Source: Subtercola lobariae (GTDB lineage: Bacteria; Actinomycetota; Actinomycetes; Actinomycetales; Microbacteriaceae). From it: DNA of 64,000 nucleotides. A model generated the notes under the pieces. That model did not search any database, was not told the origin of the DNA, and saw nothing but the letters and a program-made list of their open reading frames with translations. This document shows, piece by piece, positions 17,804 to 26,203 of the stretch (position 1 is its first letter; each line of letters opens with the position of its first letter). The position numbers and the translations under genes are program-made. The stretch spans positions 310,001-374,000 of the forward strand of contig NZ_BMGP01000002.1 of assembly GCF_014640255.1 (NCBI RefSeq), written 5' to 3'.

Positions 17804-17876
17804 CGACCCAGGCGAGCGGCCGAATCCGTGTCAAGTCGCTTCCCGATGGTAGCCATCTGAACGCCAGTTGCGACGA
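17804..17876 (-). promoter_or_regulatory. ZTP (pfl) riboswitch controlling glyA
   Basis: Read on the minus strand, the leader contains GUCGC, the core AACUGGCGUUCA, a hairpin GAUGG-CUA-CCAUC, then GGGAA and GCGAC closing the first stem, and after a linker GGCCGCUCGCCUGGGU. This matches the two-domain layout of the ZTP/pfl riboswitch, including its most conserved strings CUGGCG and CGCCUGGG. The class senses ZTP/ZMP, which accumulate when 10-formyl-THF is short, and commonly precedes one-carbon genes such as glyA. It ends about 50 bases before the TTG start. The expression platform is not clear to me; a downstream CGGAA/TTCCG pairing is possible. Confidence 0.85.
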
Positions 17877-17993
17877 GAACAGCATAGCAGCGTTGAATTT
17901 TCTTATGAGTATGAGTATTGTTCACTGTTCGGCTAGTATGAGATGAGAATCTATCGGCGATTGCGCCAGGGGGGCAGAAAGGTAGTGGTTATC

Positions 17994-20423
17994 GTGTCGA
18001 ACGTAGGCCCCATCGGCGCCCACGCTGTTCCTGACGTCGAATGCGGCCCCAGCGACCTCGAACTCGTGCAGCGCACCCGCGACGGCGACTCCCGTGCCTT
18101 CGGTGAACTCTGGAACAGGCATTCGCGGGCTGGGCGCACGGTCGCCCGCAGCTACGCCCTCGACCCTGACGACGTGGTCGCCGAGAGTTTTGCGAAGGTG
18201 CTGCAGGCCATCAAGGGTGGCGGCGGCCCCACTGCGGCCTTTCGCCCGTACCTCTTCAGCACCATTCGCAACGTGGCCATGCAGTGGCGAAAGGGCAACA
18301 TCGTCGACGCCAGTGACGAGTTGGATGCTCTGGCAGACCCCTCTTCTGAAGACACCGAAACTCTGCTCGCCCTCGACAAAAGCCTCACGGCGCAAGCATT
18401 TCGTTCGCTGCCGACCCGCTGGCAAGAGGCGCTCTGGTACAGCGAGGTCGAACAGCTGTCATCGCAAGAGATCTCTCCGCTGCTCGGCATGACGCCGAAC
18501 GCCGTCTCGGCGCTCACTTTTCGCGCCCGTGAGGGTCTGCGCCAGGCCTGGATTCAGGCGCACCTCGTTCGCTCGGCGAACAGCGACTGCTCCGGAGTGA
18601 TCGAGAAGCTCGGTTCGTACACGCGGGGCAGCCTCGGCCCGCGCGAGACCAAGCGCATTCAGGCGCACCTCGAAACGTGCCCCTCGTGCAGCATCGTCGA
18701 CGAAGAAGCCCGCGATGTCGGCTCGCGACTCGCGCTCGTACTCCTCCCCCTCGCCGCCGGAATCGCGGGTGCGCTCGCCTACACCGTGTGGCTCCAGGGC
18801 GGCAGCAGTGCGTCGGCCGCCACCCTCACCGCCGGTGCGGCCACCGCGCTGCCGCCGCTCACCCCCGCCCCTCGTTTCGAGCAGGCCTTCACCGGCCACG
18901 CTCCGGCGACGGCGCACGCACCCGCTGCCGCAACCGCGCACGGGTCAGGGGCCGCCACGACTGCGCAGCCAGCTGGCGCAACTGCAACCGCCCATGGCTC
19001 GGTCGCTGCGACGAGCGCGCACGCACCCGCCGCCGCAACCGCGCAGGGTGCGGGCGCCACCGCGACTGCGCAGGCAACCGGCGCGACGGCACAGGCATCC
19101 GTCACGGAGACGACTTCAGGGCAGACACGTGCTGGCGAGTCGGCGGCGCACTCCGCGCGGCGTGCGACACAGGGCACGACCCGTCGGCAGGCTGCACGAG
19201 CGGGTCACTCGAGCGACGGGGTCGTCTCCGCCCTTCCGTCGACCAGTGCACTCGTGGGCATTGCGCTGGCGGTCGCCGCAGCGGTGGGAGCCGCTTTCAT
19301 TCTGGGCCCGCTCGTCGGCAGCACGCCGGCGGGGCCGCTGGCGGGGGCAGACAGTGCGCACAGTTCCAACTCCGGTGAGCGATTGCTGAATGCAGATGCG
19401 TCGGCCGGAACGCCGAAGCTCAGCGCCGCCCAACGAGCAGCCGCTGCTGCTGCGGCTGCCGCCGCCGCTGCAGGCGGGGGCGGCGGGCCTGCGGGGGCGG
19501 CCGACGGAAGCGCTGGCTCGGGTTCAGGCACGGGAGATGTCACCGGCACGGGCGGTACCAGCGGCGGGGCCGCAGCGCACTCGGGCAACGCATCTGGGGC
19601 AGGCGGCAAACCTGCGGGCGGCACCTCGGCTAGTAACCCGGCAGCTGGTAGCCCCGCGACTGGTGGCACGTCGGGCACCGACGTTCCCGTCAATCCTGCC
19701 GACCCCACTGCGCCAGGCGCACCGCCAACCGATCCACCGTCACCCGACCCCACCCCGACGCCACCCCCCACACCAACTCAAACACCGACGCCGACGCCGA
19801 CGAGCACACCCGACCCGACGCCCACCCCGCCACCGGTGACCACCACGCCCGACCCCGTTCCCACGCCGACGGCGACGTTCACCGTCGACCACACCAACCG
19901 GCTCTACCCGGCGCTCTCCGGCACGGCAGACCCCGGATCCACCGTCGAAGTCGTCGACCAGAGCGACGCCGACGAACCTGTGGTCGCCGAAACGGTCGCC
20001 GACGCCGCGACGGGCTCGTTTGGGTTGAGCGACTTTCCCGGCCTCGGCTTCGGAAATCATCGACTCGCAGTGCGAGAGGTGAGTAGCGACGGCCGCCGAT
20101 CGATACCGACGCCGGCGACCGGCATCGTTCTCGACGACGTGCGAATACTCTCGCCCGCAGAGGGCACGACGCTCAGCAATCTGACCTACTTTCTAGCCGC
20201 TGCCGGCGACGGTGACGCCCTCTTCGAGGCCTTCTTCAACGGAGTCGCGGTAACGTCTAACGCACTGCGACTCAACTCAGACGGCAACTTCGGGTCGACC
20301 TTCGACGTGCCTGAAGAAGTGAGTGCGGGCCCAGCGACCATCTCGGTTCGCTACTTCGACCCATCGACAGGCCAATTCAGCCCCACCAGGTCGATAACGG
20401 CAGTATTCGACCCCAACGCTTGA
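17994..20423 (+). CDS. Membrane-tethered ECF sigma factor with zinc-finger and extracytoplasmic-type domains
   Basis: About 809 residues. Sigma region 2 spans about 20-98 (DLELVQRTRDGDSRAF, then YLFSTIRNVA) and region 4 about 134-189 (LPTRWQEALWYSEVEQLS, then TPNAVSALTFRAREGLRQ). Next come an anti-sigma-type H-x3-C-x2-C motif (HLETCPSC), a membrane segment at about 245-267, a 150-residue Ala/Thr/His-rich stretch, a second hydrophobic segment at about 417-441, poly-Ala, Gly-rich and Thr/Pro-rich linkers, and two Ig-like domains at the C-terminus. I chose GTG 17994, with AAAGG upstream; ATG 17943 would add 17 residues. It diverges from glyA. I infer a sigma factor controlled in cis by its own membrane-linked extension. 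Its last 73 bp overlap the convergent MFS gene. Confidence 0.85.
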   Translation: MSNVGPIGAHAVPDVECGPSDLELVQRTRDGDSRAFGELWNRHSRAGRTVARSYALDPDDVVAESFAKVLQAIKGGGGPTAAFRPYLFSTIRNVAMQWRKGNIVDASDELDALADPSSEDTETLLALDKSLTAQAFRSLPTRWQEALWYSEVEQLSSQEISPLLGMTPNAVSALTFRAREGLRQAWIQAHLVRSANSDCSGVIEKLGSYTRGSLGPRETKRIQAHLETCPSCSIVDEEARDVGSRLALVLLPLAAGIAGALAYTVWLQGGSSASAATLTAGAATALPPLTPAPRFEQAFTGHAPATAHAPAAATAHGSGAATTAQPAGATATAHGSVAATSAHAPAAATAQGAGATATAQATGATAQASVTETTSGQTRAGESAAHSARRATQGTTRRQAARAGHSSDGVVSALPSTSALVGIALAVAAAVGAAFILGPLVGSTPAGPLAGADSAHSSNSGERLLNADASAGTPKLSAAQRAAAAAAAAAAAAGGGGGPAGAADGSAGSGSGTGDVTGTGGTSGGAAAHSGNASGAGGKPAGGTSASNPAAGSPATGGTSGTDVPVNPADPTAPGAPPTDPPSPDPTPTPPPTPTQTPTPTPTSTPDPTPTPPPVTTTPDPVPTPTATFTVDHTNRLYPALSGTADPGSTVEVVDQSDADEPVVAETVADAATGSFGLSDFPGLGFGNHRLAVREVSSDGRRSIPTPATGIVLDDVRILSPAEGTTLSNLTYFLAAAGDGDALFEAFFNGVAVTSNALRLNSDGNFGSTFDVPEEVSAGPATISVRYFDPSTGQFSPTRSITAVFDPNA

Positions 20424-21829
20424 TCGGTAGCCAACGGTTGCGGCAACCCCGGCTCCGACCCATCGGCGAGCACAACGCCACTCACCGAGCCCGCCGAGCC
20501 CACCGCACCCACTGAGCCCACCGCACCCCCCGAATCCACCGCGCCCCCCGACACCAGCCCCCGCCGACGATGAGCCATAAGCACAGACCCCAACAGCAGA
20601 ACAGCAGAGACGGCCAGCACGACCAGATACGCGAACGGCAACGAACTGAGCCCGAGATTCGACAACAGCACTCCACCCAAAACCGCGCCCGCAGCGATGC
20701 CGACATTGAACGACGTGGAGAAAAACGCAACAGCGGTGTCGCGAATGCTCGCCGCCGCGACGTGCAGGAGTCGAGCCTGCAGCAACGAGGGCAACAATCC
20801 GAACGACGCCCCCCAGATCACCATGGCCACGACCGACACGACCACGTTGCCCGAGAAGAACGCCAGCACGGTGATGACTCCGCCCGTCACCAGCACCGCC
20901 AGCACGATTCCGAGCATCGGGCGGCGCCCGAACACCACGGCTACCAGCACCAGCCCGACCGCCCCGCCCAGTCCATTCGCGAACAGCACCGCGCCGATGT
21001 GATCAGGCGCGATTCCCACCTGCGTCGTCAAGAATGGCGTGATATAGGTGTACAGCGCGTAATGGCCCACCATGATGACCGCGGTCGTGACGCAGATCAG
21101 TACGACACCCCCAAGCCCCGTCGCTGAACGTTCACCCGGCGACACACGTCGGCGAGCGGATGCCCGGGGTTCGGTAGCCGAACGGCGTGCACCCGAGGCG
21201 GCCGCCGAACGGGCATCCCGTTTCACCGGGGCTGGAGCGTGCACCCGCGGCAAGAACTTCAGAATGAGCAGTGCTGCGACCACGCCGAGCCCACTCACCG
21301 CCGCGAACGGCACCCGCCAGCCGAAGTTCTGGCCCACGACCGTGGCCAGTGGCACCCCGAAGACGAACGCCAGCGTTCCACCCGAAGTGATGATGGCGAC
21401 CGCACGGCCGATGTGCTCTTTCGCAACGAGGTGACCAGAGTAGGCGCCCACCACCGCCCAGAACAGGCCGTGCGCGATTCCGCCGAGAATTCGTGCACCC
21501 ACCAGCCACTCGTAACTTGGCGACAGCGCCGAGCACAGGCTGGCGATCGACACGACGAAAAGCACAGCCACAATCAACCGGTGCCGAGAAAAGCGCCTGG
21601 TAAGGGCGACCAGCGGCACGCTCGTAACGACCACCGAAAGCGCGAAGAACGTGACCAGCAACCCGATCTGCGCCTCGCTGACGCCGAGTTCGGCACTCAT
21701 CTGAGGCAGCAGGCCGGTGGGCATCATCTCGGCGGTCACACTGATGAAAACGGCGATGGCGAGAATGAACAACCTGGCATACGGAAAACGAGCAGAAACG
21801 GGCGAAGAAGATTTGACGAATGTCGTCAC
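20351..21829 (-). CDS. MFS transporter, DHA1 family
   Basis: A 492-residue 12-segment exporter. The N-terminal LAIAVFISVTAEMMPTGLLP and LGVSEAQIGLL are typical of the AraJ/PbuE-like DHA1 subgroup (sugar, purine or drug efflux). A His/Arg-rich central loop near residue 205-240 joins the two halves. I chose GTG 21829, preceded by AGAGG at good spacing; a TTG at 21859 is less likely. After the last membrane segment there is an unusual tail of about 70 residues of Gly/Ser/Val repeats (SGGAVDSGGAVGSVGAVGS), part of which overlaps the sigma factor gene on the other strand. Confidence 0.88.
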   Translation of the reverse strand: MTTFVKSSSPVSARFPYARLFILAIAVFISVTAEMMPTGLLPQMSAELGVSEAQIGLLVTFFALSVVVTSVPLVALTRRFSRHRLIVAVLFVVSIASLCSALSPSYEWLVGARILGGIAHGLFWAVVGAYSGHLVAKEHIGRAVAIITSGGTLAFVFGVPLATVVGQNFGWRVPFAAVSGLGVVAALLILKFLPRVHAPAPVKRDARSAAASGARRSATEPRASARRRVSPGERSATGLGGVVLICVTTAVIMVGHYALYTYITPFLTTQVGIAPDHIGAVLFANGLGGAVGLVLVAVVFGRRPMLGIVLAVLVTGGVITVLAFFSGNVVVSVVAMVIWGASFGLLPSLLQARLLHVAAASIRDTAVAFFSTSFNVGIAAGAVLGGVLLSNLGLSSLPFAYLVVLAVSAVLLLGSVLMAHRRRGLVSGGAVDSGGAVGSVGAVGSAGSVSGVVLADGSEPGLPQPLATDQALGSNTAVIDLVGLNWPVDGSK

Positions 21830-21950
21830 GAGAGAACCTCTAAATGAAGCGGCGGGCAACTCGTCGGCATCACGCCCGGGGCCGCACGATATCCGTCAGC
21901 CACCACCATGCTACGGCAGCAGGCTCCGCGGCGGCAGTAGCATTGCAGTC

Positions 21951-22307
21951 GTGAACCCGCAAGCCACCCAACCCGTACGCCTCAGCCCGAACGACGTTCT
22001 GCGTTTCTTTCTCGAACTTTTCGCGTTCTTCTCGCTCGGGCTGTGGGGTTTCGTCGCCTGGCCGACCCCGTTGAACGTCGTGTTCGGTATCGGTGCGCCC
22101 CTGTTCGCGATAGTGCTCTGGGGGTTGTTCCGTTCGCCCCGCGCGGTGATTCGGCTCGATCCGTTCGGCAAGGCGCTGGTCGAAATCGTCATCATGGGTT
22201 CGGCCGCCCTGGCCTGGCTGGTGATGGGGCAGCCCATCGTCGCGATCGTCTTCGGCGTCGTCGCCGCGGTCAGCGGCATCATTTCGGGCCGCAAAGAGTA
22301 CTCGTGA
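21951..22307 (+). CDS. YrdB family membrane protein (DUF2568)
   Basis: A 118-residue protein with four predicted membrane segments, beginning LSPNDVLRFFLELFAFFSLGLWGF and containing GIGAPLFAIVLWGLFRSPRA, which match DUF2568 (YrdB-like) proteins. Function unknown. GTG 21951 is the start that leaves only a short hydrophilic tail before the first segment. The stop overlaps the nagA start (GTGA), so the two are co-translated. Confidence 0.8.
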   Translation: MNPQATQPVRLSPNDVLRFFLELFAFFSLGLWGFVAWPTPLNVVFGIGAPLFAIVLWGLFRSPRAVIRLDPFGKALVEIVIMGSAALAWLVMGQPIVAIVFGVVAAVSGIISGRKEYS

Positions 22308-23473
22308 GCGTCGTCATCCACGGCGCGACAAAGATCGACGCCGATGGCATTGTCGACGACTTCTGGGTGGCCTTCGGGTCGCACTCTATTCTGGCAACCG
22401 GCATTGGCACCGGCTGGCATGGCTGGGCGACTGCCGACGGCGTCTCGGTGGTCAACGCGGCCGGCCGCATTGTCACCCCGGGCTTCATCGACATTCACGG
22501 CCACGGCGGCGGGGGCCACGCGTTCGACGACGGCGCCGACGAGATTCATGCCGCCCTCGCCGTGCATCGGGCGCACGGCACGACGCGTTCTGTGATCAGC
22601 CTGGTGGCCAACCCGATCGAGACTCTCAGCGCGAGCCTTGCCGCCATCGCCGAGCTCACCGCGAGCGATGAACTCATTCTGGGCAGTCACCTCGAGGGCC
22701 CGTACCTGGCTCCCGCTCAGCGCGGAGCCCACAGCCAGAAACACCTCGGCACCCCGAACCGCGACGAGCTCGCTCAGTTGCTCTCGGCGGCCCGTGGAAC
22801 CCTGCGGCAGCTCACTATCGCGCCCGAACTACCCGGAGCGCTTGACGCGATCGAACAGCTGACCGACGCCGGCGTGACAGTCGCCATCGGGCACACCGAA
22901 GCCGACTTCGCGCTGACGAAAGAGGCTTTCGATCGGGGTGCAACGCTGCTCACCCACGCCTTCAACGCCATGCCGGGCATCAAGCACCGCGAACCGGGGC
23001 CCGTGACGGCAGCGCTCGGCGACCCGAGGGTTGCGCTAGAACTCATTCTCGATGGCTTTCACGTGCATCCGGAGGTCGCGCGCATCGCCTTCTTCGCCGC
23101 CCCCCAGCGCATCGTTCTCATCACCGACGCCATGGCTGCGGCGGGCGCGAACGACGGCGAGTACACCCTCGGCGATCTCGACGTGACCGTGGCGGCTGGC
23201 CGTGCTGTGCTTTCTGGCACCGACACGATTGCCGGTTCGACGGTGACTCAGGATGCCGCACTGAGGTCAGCTCTGTTCGACTCCGGCATCGACCCCGTGC
23301 TCGCCGTTCGCGCAGTCACCGCCTCACCGGCGAGGGCACTCAGCTTCGATGAGCGGTTCGGTTACCTCGCACCCGGATTCGCCTCAGACGTGGTGCTGCT
23401 CGACGCGAATTGGTTCGTGACAGACGTTTGGGCCGCCGGCGTACCGGTGGCCCAAACGAATGCAGTGCCGTAA
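22304..23473 (+). CDS. nagA: N-acetylglucosamine-6-phosphate deacetylase
   Basis: A 389-residue metal hydrolase that removes acetate from GlcNAc-6-phosphate, the first committed step in recycling amino sugars from chitin or cell wall. Signature parts are GFIDIHGHGGGG, SHLEGPYLAPAQRGAH (metal Glu), GHTEAD and THAFNAM (metal His), and the catalytic Asp in LITDAMAAAG. The GTG start overlaps the preceding gene. No glucosamine-6-phosphate deaminase (nagB) is in view. A short hairpin (23482-23499) separates it from the convergent icd. Confidence 0.94.
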   Translation: MSVVIHGATKIDADGIVDDFWVAFGSHSILATGIGTGWHGWATADGVSVVNAAGRIVTPGFIDIHGHGGGGHAFDDGADEIHAALAVHRAHGTTRSVISLVANPIETLSASLAAIAELTASDELILGSHLEGPYLAPAQRGAHSQKHLGTPNRDELAQLLSAARGTLRQLTIAPELPGALDAIEQLTDAGVTVAIGHTEADFALTKEAFDRGATLLTHAFNAMPGIKHREPGPVTAALGDPRVALELILDGFHVHPEVARIAFFAAPQRIVLITDAMAAAGANDGEYTLGDLDVTVAAGRAVLSGTDTIAGSTVTQDAALRSALFDSGIDPVLAVRAVTASPARALSFDERFGYLAPGFASDVVLLDANWFVTDVWAAGVPVAQTNAVP

Positions 23474-23481
23474 GAGGTGCG

Positions 23482-23499
23482 CGCCGGGGTCACCCGGCG
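23482..23499. terminator. Hairpin between nagA and icd
   Basis: CGCCGGG-GTCA-CCCGGCG forms a perfect 7-bp GC stem with a 4-base loop in the 38-bp gap between the convergent stops. There is no clear U-tract on either side, so termination is plausible but not certain. Confidence 0.45.
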
Positions 23500-23511
23500 G
23501 CGCGAGGCGAA

Positions 23512-24732
23512 CTAGGCCAGGCGGGCAGCCAGATTGTCGGTCAGCGTCGCGAGAAACTCTTCGGTGGTCTGGTAGGGCTGGTCTGGCCCGACGAGCAGAG
23601 CGAGGTCTTTCGTCATGGCGCCCGACTCGACCGTCTTGATGACGACGTCTTCGAGGGTCTCTGCGAACGTGGCGAGCTCGGCGTTGTCGTCGAGCTTGGC
23701 GCGGTGCGAGAGCCCACGAGTCCAGGCGTAGATCGACGCGATAGGGTTCGTCGAGGTGGGCTTGCCGGCCTGGTGCTGGCGGTAGTGGCGGGTCACGGTG
23801 CCGTGCGCGGCCTCAGCCTCGACGGTCTTGCCGTCGGGGGTGAAGAGCACGCTGGTCATCAGGCCGAGCGAGCCGAAGCCCTGGGCCACGGTGTCGCTCT
23901 GCACGTCGCCGTCGTAGTTCTTGGCGGCCCACACGTAGCCGCCCTCCCACTTCAGCGAAGCGGCGACCATGTCGTCGATCAGGCGGTGCTCGTAGGTGAT
24001 GCCGGCCTCGGCGAAGGCCGCGGCGTACTCGTCGTCGAAGACCTCTTGAAAGAGGTCTTTGAAGCGGCCGTCGTAGGCCTTCAGAATGGTGTTCTTGGTC
24101 GAAAGATAGACCGGGTACTTGCGGTTGAGGCCATAGCTGAGCGAGGCGCGGGCGAAGTCGCGAATCGAGTCGTCGAGGTTGTACATGGCCATGGCCACGC
24201 CCGAACCCGGCGACTGAAAGACCTCGAACGACTGAGCCTCGGCGTCGCTGCCCTCTTCGGGCTGGAACGAGATGGTCAGGGTTCCCTTGCCCTCGAAGCG
24301 AAAGTCAGTGGCTTTGTACTGGTCGCCGAACGCGTGACGGCCGACGATGATCGGCTTGTTCCAGCCGGGCACGAGGCGCGGGATGTTCGAGATGATGATG
24401 GGCTCGCGAAAGATGGTTCCGCCGAGGATGTTGCGGATGGTGCCGTTCGGGCTCTTCCACATCTTCTTGAGGCCGAACTCTTCGACGCGCGCCTCGTCGG
24501 GCGTAATGGTGGCGCACTTCACGCCGACGCCGTGCTTCTGAATGGCGTGTGCAGCGTCGATGGTTACCTGGTCGTCGGTGGCGTCGCGGTGCTCGATGCC
24601 GAGGTCGTAATAGTCGAGATTGATGTCGAGGTACGGGTGGATGAGGGTGTCTTTGATCGACTGCCAGATGATTCGTGTCATCTCGTCGCCGTCTAGTTCG
24701 ACGACTGTTCCCTCAACATGGATTTTCGACAT
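23512..24732 (-). CDS. icd: NADP-dependent isocitrate dehydrogenase (homodimeric type)
   Basis: A 406-residue TCA-cycle enzyme oxidising isocitrate to 2-oxoglutarate with NADP. Its sequence is of the eukaryote-like dimeric subfamily: [13 protein letters not shown] at the N-terminus, the substrate loop [17 protein letters not shown], and the late [13 protein letters not shown] and [13 protein letters not shown] motifs. An AAGGAG ribosome-binding site lies 7 bases before the ATG. It is transcribed alone, converging on nagA. Confidence 0.97.
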   Translation of the reverse strand: MSKIHVEGTVVELDGDEMTRIIWQSIKDTLIHPYLDINLDYYDLGIEHRDATDDQVTIDAAHAIQKHGVGVKCATITPDEARVEEFGLKKMWKSPNGTIRNILGGTIFREPIIISNIPRLVPGWNKPIIVGRHAFGDQYKATDFRFEGKGTLTISFQPEEGSDAEAQSFEVFQSPGSGVAMAMYNLDDSIRDFARASLSYGLNRKYPVYLSTKNTILKAYDGRFKDLFQEVFDDEYAAAFAEAGITYEHRLIDDMVAASLKWEGGYVWAAKNYDGDVQSDTVAQGFGSLGLMTSVLFTPDGKTVEAEAAHGTVTRHYRQHQAGKPTSTNPIASIYAWTRGLSHRAKLDDNAELATFAETLEDVVIKTVESGAMTKDLALLVGPDQPYQTTEEFLATLTDNLAARLA

Positions 24733-24910
24733 TCAAACTCCTTACCCGTGTAGACCTTATGGGCCCTCAAACAAAGCCAAGGAATAGCTTACTCGCTTTC
24801 CGAACTATCTTGACGTAGAGACAAACGCCTGTTGATTTTCACAGTGGATGCTCCGGATGCTCAGCTCAGCCGTGTGGCGCACCTGAGCGGTGCCCACTAA
24901 CCTGTACTTC

Positions 24911-25363
24911 ATGGGTGACTTGAGACTCGAAGAGCTGTCGGCGAACAACATCGTCGCCGCCAACACACTGACGTTGAAGCCCGGGCAAGAACAATTCGTC
25001 GCTCCTGTTTCGCACTCCATCGCCGAGGCGTACGTGAACCCGTCGACCGCCTGGCCACGCGTTGTTCTCGATGGCGACGAGGTTGTCGGCTTCATCATGG
25101 GTAACTTCGACCCCGACAGCCCGCACGATGAATTTCGGGGGTGCATCTGGCGCATGAACGTCGCTGCAACCGCTCAGGGCCGCGGTATCGGCCGATTCGC
25201 CGTCACCGCACTGGCCGAAGAGGCGCGCTCACGCGGGTTCGACCGCCTCACGGTGATGTTCGAGCCGGGCGAAGACGGCCCCGAGGCGTTCTTTCTCGCG
25301 GTGGGCTTCGAACCCATCGGCGAGACGCAGTTCGGCGAGACCATCGCCGCGCTGACGCTCTGA
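24911..25363 (+). CDS. GNAT family N-acetyltransferase
   Basis: A 150-residue acetyl-CoA-dependent acetyltransferase, similar in outline to spermine/spermidine acetyltransferases. Motif A, which grips acetyl-CoA, is RMNVAATAQGRGIGRFAV; motif B contains FFLAVGFEPIGET. ATG 24911 gives a normal N-terminus (MGDLRLEELSANN); a GTG at 24890 would add seven residues. The acceptor cannot be read from sequence. It is followed after about 60 bp of near-repeated CTGAAACTCTGACT sequence by the alkyltransferase-like gene. Confidence 0.85.
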   Translation: MGDLRLEELSANNIVAANTLTLKPGQEQFVAPVSHSIAEAYVNPSTAWPRVVLDGDEVVGFIMGNFDPDSPHDEFRGCIWRMNVAATAQGRGIGRFAVTALAEEARSRGFDRLTVMFEPGEDGPEAFFLAVGFEPIGETQFGETIAALTL

Positions 25364-25424
25364 CTGCTGAGCTCTGACTACTGAAACTCTGACTGCTGAA
25401 ACTCTGACTGAGGCACGTGAACCG

Positions 25425-25778
25425 GTGAAGCCAGGTGCTGACACGGCTGACGTGGCTGTGCCCGCCGGAGACGACTTCGGCGCGCTCGTGCTCGAGGTCG
25501 TCGATGCGATTCCGCCCGGTCAGGTGCTCAGCTACGGTGACGTCGCGGCGTTACTGGGGTCACGAGCTGCGCGCGCGGTCGGCACGACGATGGCGCGGTC
25601 TGGGGGCGGGCACCCGTGGTGGCGCGTGGTGCGTTCGGGCGGGCATCCGCCCCGCGGCCATGAAGCGGATGCTCTGCAGCACTACGAAGCCGAGAACACC
25701 CCACTTCTAAGCTCCCCTACAGGTTGCGGCTACCGCGTCGACTACGCTGTGGCAATGTGGAAAACGTACGCGCTGTGA
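25425..25778 (+). CDS. Alkyltransferase-like protein (ATL, MGMT family without active-site Cys)
   Basis: A 117-residue protein resembling the C-terminal DNA-binding domain of O6-alkylguanine-DNA alkyltransferase. It has VVDAIPPGQVLSYGDVAALLG and RAVGTTMA, but where the repair enzyme has the reactive Cys (PCHRV) it reads PWWRVV. This is characteristic of ATL proteins, which bind O6-alkylguanine without repairing it and flag it for nucleotide excision repair. The GTG start is the first that precedes the fold. The stop overlaps the next gene (GTGA). Confidence 0.88.
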   Translation: MKPGADTADVAVPAGDDFGALVLEVVDAIPPGQVLSYGDVAALLGSRAARAVGTTMARSGGGHPWWRVVRSGGHPPRGHEADALQHYEAENTPLLSSPTGCGYRVDYAVAMWKTYAL

Positions 25779-26203
25779 AGCGACGCCTGCTGATCGGCCT
25801 GACTCTCTCGGCCGCCAGCGCCTTTCTGTTATCGGGCTGCGCCGTCGCGAACGTCATTTCGCCGCCCTTCGCGGCCGCAATCTACGCGACTCCGGCTGAC
25901 GCGGCTGGTGCGGCGGATGCTGTAGCGATTCCGGGATGGGTGCCTGCAGACGCAACGAACATTCGCATCAAGACAGACGAGACCAAACACGCGAGCATCG
26001 TGATGTTCACGCCCACGGCAACACCGCCCACGTTCACAGCGTGCGATCCCGCCACAGACCCGCAGGTCGATCAGAATTCGAAAGCCCCCGCGCTCGACGA
26101 AACGTGGTGGCCACAGGCGATCAACCCGGGAACTGGCGTCACGTGTTTCGGGCCCTGGCACCTGTTCGGCCAAGACGGCGCCTACTACGGGTGGACCCCT
26201 TAG
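25775..26203 (+). CDS. Small lipoprotein of unknown function
   Basis: A 142-residue predicted lipoprotein: basic start, hydrophobic stretch [15 protein letters not shown] and lipobox LSGC with Cys22. The exported part contains [14 protein letters not shown], two further Cys (TACDP, VTCFG) and WTP at the end. I do not recognise a family. The GTG start overlaps the ATL stop by 4 bp, and its own stop overlaps by 4 bp the stop of the convergent ABC exporter. Confidence 0.7.
   Translation: MKRRLLIGLTLSAASAFLLSGCAVANVISPPFAAAIYATPADAAGAADAVAIPGWVPADATNIRIKTDETKHASIVMFTPTATPPTFTACDPATDPQVDQNSKAPALDETWWPQAINPGTGVTCFGPWHLFGQDGAYYGWTP

Noticed and set aside
17754-17885. N-terminal extension of GlyA by 44 codons
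   Set aside because: It overlaps the ZTP riboswitch, has no homology-like features, and the TTG at 17753 has a good GAGGAG site and gives the usual enzyme length.
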